Shown here: piece by piece, positions 60,016 to 64,000 of the stretch | Numbering within the stretch: position 1 is the first letter of the stretch | How the letters are laid out: each line of letters starts with the position of its first letter | DNA from: Mesonia algae | GTDB taxonomy: Bacteria; Bacteroidota; Bacteroidia; Flavobacteriales; Flavobacteriaceae | Assembly: GCF_003253545.1 (NCBI RefSeq) | Contig: NZ_QKYV01000001.1 | Location: 124,001-188,000, forward strand | Direction of reading: 5' to 3' | DNA length: 64,000 nucleotides | The notes under the pieces: generated by a model | Databases searched by the model: none | Told to the model about the DNA's origin: nothing | The model's input: only the letters and a program-made list of their open reading frames with translations | Position numbers and translations under genes: made by a program

Positions 60016-61614
60016 CTAAACGATAGGTCCGCCTTTTAATATTTCTTCACTTGCATTATCTTCAAACATCTTAAAGTTATTTTTAAAGAACAATGCTAAT
60101 TCATTTGCTTTCACATCGTATGCTTCTTTATCTTTCCAAGTTTCTCTTGGGTTTAAAACTTCAGAAGGCACGTTTAAGCACACTTTTGGCATTTCTAATC
60201 CGAAGATAGGATGCGTTACATAATCTACCTTATCTAATTTCCCTTCTAAGGCAGAAGAAATCATTTCTCTTGTATATTTTAACTTCATACGAGAACCAAC
60301 TCCGTAAGGACCTCCAGTCCATCCTGTGTTAACCAACCATACGTTTACACCTGCATCTTGCATTTTTTTACTTAACATTTCTGCATAGCGTGTTGGGTGC
60401 AATGGCATAAATGGCGCTCCAAAACAAGCAGAGAAACTTGGTACTGGCTCGGTAATTCCTGCCTCTGTTCCTGCTACTTTTGCTGTATAACCACTAATAA
60501 AGTGATAAGCAGCTTGACCCGGAGTTAGCTTACTAATTGGAGGCAATACCCCAAAAGCATCTGCGGTTAAAAAGAAAATATTCTTTGGGTTTTCTCCTAC
60601 AGAGGGCTGCTGAATATTGTTAATATGGTATATAGGGTAGCTTACTCTCGTGTTTTGTGTAATAGAAACATCTTCAAAATCTACATCACCCTTATCATCT
60701 ATAATGACATTTTCTAAAATAGCTCCCGGTTTGATCGCATTAAAGATATCTGGTTCATTCTCTTTAGAAAGGTTAATTACTTTTGCATAACAACCACCTT
60801 CAAAATTAAACACCTTATTATCTTTCGTCCATCCGTGTTCATCATCTCCAATTAACTTTCTTTCTGGATCTGCAGATAAAGTTGTTTTTCCTGTTCCTGA
60901 AAGACCAAAGAAAATTGCTGTATCACCATCGTCTCCAACATTAGCAGAGCAGTGCATCGATAATGTATCTTTAAATACAGGTAAGATAAAGTTTAAAGCA
61001 GAAAAAATACCTTTTTTAATTTCGCCAGTATAACCAGTTCCACCAATCAAAGCAATTTTCTTAGAAAAGTTTAAGATTGCAAAGTTATGCTGTCTTGTTC
61101 CATCAACCTCTGGATCTGCCATAAAGCCTGGGGCATTTACAACCGTCCACTCTGGAGTAAAATCTTTCAATTCTTCTTCCGTAGGTCTCAAAAACATATT
61201 GTGAGCAAACATATTACTCCAAGGATACTCATTAATTACACGAATATTTAATTGATATTCTTCATCCGCGCAAGCGTAAGCATCTCTCACGTATATATCT
61301 TTCCCTGAAAGGTACTCGGTTACTTTATCATATAGCTGATCAAATTTTTCTGGGTCGAAAGGAATATTTACATCCCCCCACCAAATTTCATCTTTAGTCA
61401 CCTCATCTTTTACAATAAAACGGTCTTTAGGAGATCTTCCAGTAAACTCTCCTGTATTGACTGCCAAGGCACCTGAACTTACTTCTACGCCTTGTCCTTT
61501 TTCTACTGTAATTTTGTGAAGCTCTTCTGAAGATAGTTGATAGTGAGTCTTAGTATCTTTTATTCCGTAGTTTTCTAATGAAAACATTTTCGTGGTTTTA
61601 TTATTTTCCACCAT
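60016..61614 (-). CDS. pckA: ATP-dependent phosphoenolpyruvate carboxykinase
   Basis: Gluconeogenic enzyme converting oxaloacetate to PEP, 532 aa. Oxaloacetate-binding TGRSPKDRFIV at about 54-64, metal-site region LPVFKDTLSMHCSANVG, kinase-1 P-loop FGLSGTGKTTLSADP (about 237), kinase-2 LIGDDEHGW, and NTGWTGGPYGVGSRMKL near 430. These are all features of the ATP-dependent type. The ATG at 61614 gives a nine-residue lead before another possible start (MFSLENYG). A -7 box is upstream. Confidence 0.97.
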   Translation of the reverse strand: MVENNKTTKMFSLENYGIKDTKTHYQLSSEELHKITVEKGQGVEVSSGALAVNTGEFTGRSPKDRFIVKDEVTKDEIWWGDVNIPFDPEKFDQLYDKVTEYLSGKDIYVRDAYACADEEYQLNIRVINEYPWSNMFAHNMFLRPTEEELKDFTPEWTVVNAPGFMADPEVDGTRQHNFAILNFSKKIALIGGTGYTGEIKKGIFSALNFILPVFKDTLSMHCSANVGDDGDTAIFFGLSGTGKTTLSADPERKLIGDDEHGWTKDNKVFNFEGGCYAKVINLSKENEPDIFNAIKPGAILENVIIDDKGDVDFEDVSITQNTRVSYPIYHINNIQQPSVGENPKNIFFLTADAFGVLPPISKLTPGQAAYHFISGYTAKVAGTEAGITEPVPSFSACFGAPFMPLHPTRYAEMLSKKMQDAGVNVWLVNTGWTGGPYGVGSRMKLKYTREMISSALEGKLDKVDYVTHPIFGLEMPKVCLNVPSEVLNPRETWKDKEAYDVKANELALFFKNNFKMFEDNASEEILKGGPIV

Positions 61615-61641
61615 AAAATTGATTTGTTGTGTTCTTTAGAA

Positions 61642-61649
61642 CAAAAATA
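61642..61649 (-). promoter_or_regulatory. -7 box (TATTTTTG) for pckA
   Basis: Perfect TAnnTTTG on the minus strand, 27 bases before the pckA ATG. Confidence 0.6.
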
Positions 61650-61687
61650 TAAATAATACCAAACAAATACAGGTTTACTTAGTTTTT

Positions 61688-62077
61688 TTATTTCTTTTTC
61701 ATTTTCAACACGTTAAAAAACAACACTAACCAACTAGAAATTAAAAATATGCCTCCAACAGGGGTTAACCATGCAATGGTTTTAAAATCGAAAGCAGATA
61801 AATTATTGGTAGCTAAGCCATAAATAGATCCCGAAAATAAAATCATCCCTATAAGAATTAAATAAAATATAGTGTTTTTACTTTTTTCACTTAACGCGGA
61901 AATACTTCCACACAAAATAGCTAAAAGTGTATGATAAAATTGATATCTAATCCCCACCTCAAAAGTACTTAATTCACTCATAGATAAAACCTTCTCTAAT
62001 CCGTGACTTGCAAAAGCACCAAGAATTACTGCGAGGAATCCACTTAAACTTCCTAAAATTAACAACTTTCTATGCAT
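61688..62077 (-). CDS. DUF423 small membrane protein
   Basis: 129 aa with four hydrophobic helices. FLAVILGAFASHGLEK at about 17-32 is the DUF423 signature (GAFGAHGL type), followed by YQFYHTLLA and TPVGGIFLISSWL. Function unknown. It lies 73 bases upstream of pckA on the same strand and is divergent from the saccharopine dehydrogenase gene. Confidence 0.92.
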   Translation of the reverse strand: MHRKLLILGSLSGFLAVILGAFASHGLEKVLSMSELSTFEVGIRYQFYHTLLAILCGSISALSEKSKNTIFYLILIGMILFSGSIYGLATNNLSAFDFKTIAWLTPVGGIFLISSWLVLFFNVLKMKKK

Positions 62078-62148
62078 CTATTATTTTTTTTACCGGTAAT
62101 TAATTAATTACTTTGAAGAATAACTGCAAATTTAAACAACTATTTAAG

Positions 62149-63519
62149 ATGCGAAACATATTAATTATTGGAGCAGGAAAATCTACCTCTTCCCTCATTA
62201 AATATTTAAAAGAAAAATCAACTTCAGAAAAACTCTTCTTAACTATTGGCGATTTGTCTATAGAAAATGCTCAAAAATTTGCTGGAGATCATGAAAATGC
62301 CAAAGCAATTTCTCTTGACATTTTTAAAGAAGAAGAGCGTAAAGAAGCTATTAAAAATGCAGATATTGTTATCTCAATGCTTCCCGCAAGATTCCACATA
62401 GAAGTCGCTAAAGATTGTGTAGAATTTGGTAAAAATATGGTTACCGCTTCTTACGTAAGCAAAGAAATGGAAGCTCTAGATGAAGCTGTAAAAAATAAAG
62501 GTTTAGTATTTATGAATGAGATTGGTGTCGATCCAGGCATTGATCATATGAGTGCCATGCAAGTTATTGACAAAATTAGGGAGAATGGCGGCAAGCTATT
62601 GCTTTTTGAATCTTTTACTGGCGGTTTAGTAGCTCCAGAGAGCGATACCAATTTATGGAATTACAAATTTACTTGGAACCCTAGAAACGTTGTAGTAGCA
62701 GGTCAAGGTGGTGCTGCAGAGTTTATGCAAGAAGGGCAGTATAAATATATCCCATATCACCGACTTTTTAGAAGAACCGAATTTTTAGAAGTTGAAGGCT
62801 ACGGAAAATTTGAAGGACTTGCCAACAGAAACTCTCTTGCTTATCAAAGTGTTTATGGTTTAGATAGCATTAAAACTTTATATAGAGGAACTTTAAGAAG
62901 AGTAGGCTTTAGTAAAGCATGGAATATGTTTGTTCAATTAGGAATGACCGATGACACCTATTTTATGCAAAACTCAGAAAATATGAGTTATAGAGAGTTT
63001 GTAAACTCATTTCTTCCTTACTCCCCTACAGATTCTGTGGAGCTTAAAATGCGTTATTCCCTTAAAATAGATCAAGATGATTTGATGTGGGAAAAACTTT
63101 TGGAACTTGATATTTTCAACACCGATAAAAAGATAGGAATTAAAGATGCAACACCTGCTCAAGCGCTCCAAAAAATTCTTGAAGACAAATGGACCTTAGC
63201 AGAAGATGATAAAGATATGATCGTGATGTATCATAAATTTGGATATGAACTTGACGGAAAGAAAAAACAAATTGATTCTACCATGGTTCATATTGGTGAA
63301 GATCAAACTTATACTGCAATGGCCAAAACTGTAGGTTTACCTGTAGCGATTGCAACCGTTAAGATTTTAAACAAAGAAATCACCACTCCAGGGGTTTTAA
63401 GACCTATTAGCAAAGAAGTTTATGAGCCTATTTTAGCAGAATTAGCTGAAAATGGAATTGAATTTACTGAAAAAGAAGTAGATTATTTAGGTTACAACAA
63501 AGATAATATTGTAGGATAA
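62149..63519 (+). CDS. Saccharopine dehydrogenase (LYS9-like, glutamate-forming)
   Basis: NAD(P) enzyme interconverting saccharopine with aminoadipate semialdehyde and glutamate, 456 aa. Start at 62149 (MRNILIIGAGKSTSSLIKYL): the TTG at 62113 sits in TTACTTTG, a -7-like box. Rossmann GAGKSTSSL at about 8-16, VISMLPARFHIEVAKDCVEFGKNMVTASY, and GVDPGIDHMSAM typical of the family. Together with gcdH at 35.7 kb it suggests lysine catabolism by the saccharopine route, though it could also act in another saccharopine-like reaction. Confidence 0.9.
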   Translation: MRNILIIGAGKSTSSLIKYLKEKSTSEKLFLTIGDLSIENAQKFAGDHENAKAISLDIFKEEERKEAIKNADIVISMLPARFHIEVAKDCVEFGKNMVTASYVSKEMEALDEAVKNKGLVFMNEIGVDPGIDHMSAMQVIDKIRENGGKLLLFESFTGGLVAPESDTNLWNYKFTWNPRNVVVAGQGGAAEFMQEGQYKYIPYHRLFRRTEFLEVEGYGKFEGLANRNSLAYQSVYGLDSIKTLYRGTLRRVGFSKAWNMFVQLGMTDDTYFMQNSENMSYREFVNSFLPYSPTDSVELKMRYSLKIDQDDLMWEKLLELDIFNTDKKIGIKDATPAQALQKILEDKWTLAEDDKDMIVMYHKFGYELDGKKKQIDSTMVHIGEDQTYTAMAKTVGLPVAIATVKILNKEITTPGVLRPISKEVYEPILAELAENGIEFTEKEVDYLGYNKDNIVG

Positions 63520-63534
63520 GCTTCATTAAATATT

Positions 63535-63570
63535 TATAAAAAAACCTGCTATAATCTAGCAGGTTTTTTT
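63535..63570. terminator. Bidirectional terminator between saccharopine dehydrogenase and tRNA-Ala
   Basis: AAAAAAACCTGCTA pairs with TAGCAGGTTTTTTT around a five-base loop. Confidence 0.93.
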
Positions 63571-63571
63571 G

Positions 63572-63645
63572 TGGAGAATATCGGAGTCGAACCGATGACC
63601 TTTTGGCTGCCAGCCAAACGCTCTAGCCAACTGAGCTAATCCCCC
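63572..63645 (-). tRNA. tRNA-Ala (anticodon GGC)
   Basis: 74 nt on the minus strand. Acceptor GGGGGAT pairs with ATTCTCC through two G-T wobbles, discriminator A. The anticodon arm TTTGG-CTGGCAG-CCAAA gives GGC; D-loop AGCTCAGTTGGCTAGAGC; T-arm ATCGG-TTCGACT-CCGAT. CCA is not encoded. Confidence 0.95.
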
Positions 63646-63669
63646 AATCCAAAAGCTAATGTAAAACAT

Positions 63670-64000
63670 TTATCCAAAATCCTGAGCCATTTTAGTTAAA
63701 TCTTTAGTGCTTGTTGAAATGACTTGTAAGGTATCTCCGTATTTTAATTCTGTTGATCCAGATGGAACAAAATATTTCGCTTTTCTAATAATCATTACCA
63801 CTAAACTGTCTTTTGGCAGATCTAATTCGTGAATCTTTTTACCAATTACCTTACTGTTAGAAGAAATATAAATTTCTGCACTTTCAGTTTTAGAATCTTC
63901 AGAAAACTCAAATGCTCTAGCCTTCTTTAGAGTTTTAATTTCATTGTCTTGCACACCAAGCCATTGTGCCATTTTATTAATGGTAGTTCCTTGTAGCATA
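63670..64000 (-). CDS. K+/H+ antiporter (NhaP2/CvrA type), C-terminal TrkA-C region, 5' end outside window
   Basis: Only the last 109 codons are visible; the Met at the edge aligns with the internal LLQGT.I..A..LGV segment that ends the transporter domain of CPA1 antiporters, so it is not a start. The remaining part (SAEIYISSNSKVIGKKIHEL.., VPSGSTELKYGDTLQVIS) is a TrkA-C (RCK-C) ligand-binding domain. The complete protein should be an inner-membrane potassium/proton antiporter. Confidence 0.85.
   Translation of the reverse strand, partial: MLQGTTINKMAQWLGVQDNEIKTLKKARAFEFSEDSKTESAEIYISSNSKVIGKKIHELDLPKDSLVVMIIRKAKYFVPSGSTELKYGDTLQVISTSTKDLTKMAQDFG

Overview
The window looks like a chromosomal segment of a marine-type member of the Flavobacteriia (Bacteroidota). 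The evidence is AT-rich DNA, promoters of the Bacteroidota -7 type (TAnnTTTG), no clear Shine-Dalgarno sites, SusC/FecA-like TonB receptors with carboxypeptidase-like N-terminal domains, lipoproteins with an SCSSDDD-type surface-export signal, a type IX secretion (T9SS) C-terminal sorting domain, and many families largely confined to this phylum (DUF4625, DUF4249, DUF4271, DUF4296). No rRNA, phage, integrase or intact IS is visible. Two tRNA genes (Asp-GTC and Ala-GGC) are present.

Layout. 1-7.2 kb: the 5' part of a UDP-ManNAc dehydrogenase gene (TTG start, cut by the window edge), a lipoprotein prolyl oligopeptidase and an M28 peptidase. They are separated by three gene-free stretches full of about 100-bp imperfect palindromic repeats, a 173-bp duplicated element, a trio of strong hairpins and a 7-copy heptamer repeat. 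7.2-12.8 kb: an orphan ABC ATPase and a probable metal (zinc-like) uptake locus with a TonB receptor, a His-rich DUF4625 lipoprotein and two small secreted proteins. 12.9-18.2 kb: polysaccharide export genes (Wzc kinase and Wza) divergent from a CapD-like dehydratase. 18.3-23.4 kb: an ECF sigma / 68-aa protein / FecR / TonB receptor / DUF4249 signalling and uptake operon. 23.7-33.9 kb: housekeeping genes (tRNA-Asp, DUF58, trxA, dnaE fused to a proofreading exonuclease, rpsP, rimM, trmN6, a DEAD helicase). 33.9-35.5 kb: a thioredoxin-fold lipoprotein gene broken by one in-frame TGA. 35.7-42.6 kb: glutaryl-CoA dehydrogenase, DUF3050, an Fe-S/redox operon (mrp, nfu, NADPH reductase, ferredoxin) with a Fur-family-like palindrome at its promoter, then trmB-lysE-ATL. 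42.6-52.3 kb: a glycosyltransferase and a PhoR/PhoP-like two-component system, divergent from a TonB receptor, a duplicated beta-solenoid surface lipoprotein and a T9SS-secreted protein. An array of 11-bp-spaced TAAC boxes lies between the two sides. 52.3-64 kb: LuxE-like protein, tyrS, epimerase, DUF4296, pyrC, polyprenol-phosphate mannosyltransferase, DUF4271, hemD, pckA, DUF423, saccharopine dehydrogenase, tRNA-Ala and the end of a K+/H+ antiporter.

Themes. Three separate TonB-receptor loci carry different candidate control: a Fur/Zur-like palindrome, an ECF sigma/FecR pair, and a PhoP-like response regulator. The most unusual non-coding content is the composite repeat family, in which the linker type nearly always predicts the type of the following half-unit. 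The most testable regulatory proposals are the TAAC-box array between phoP and the TonB receptor and the 7-1-7 palindrome at the Fe-S operon promoter. All functional calls rest on reading the sequence and on family knowledge; no database search was run.
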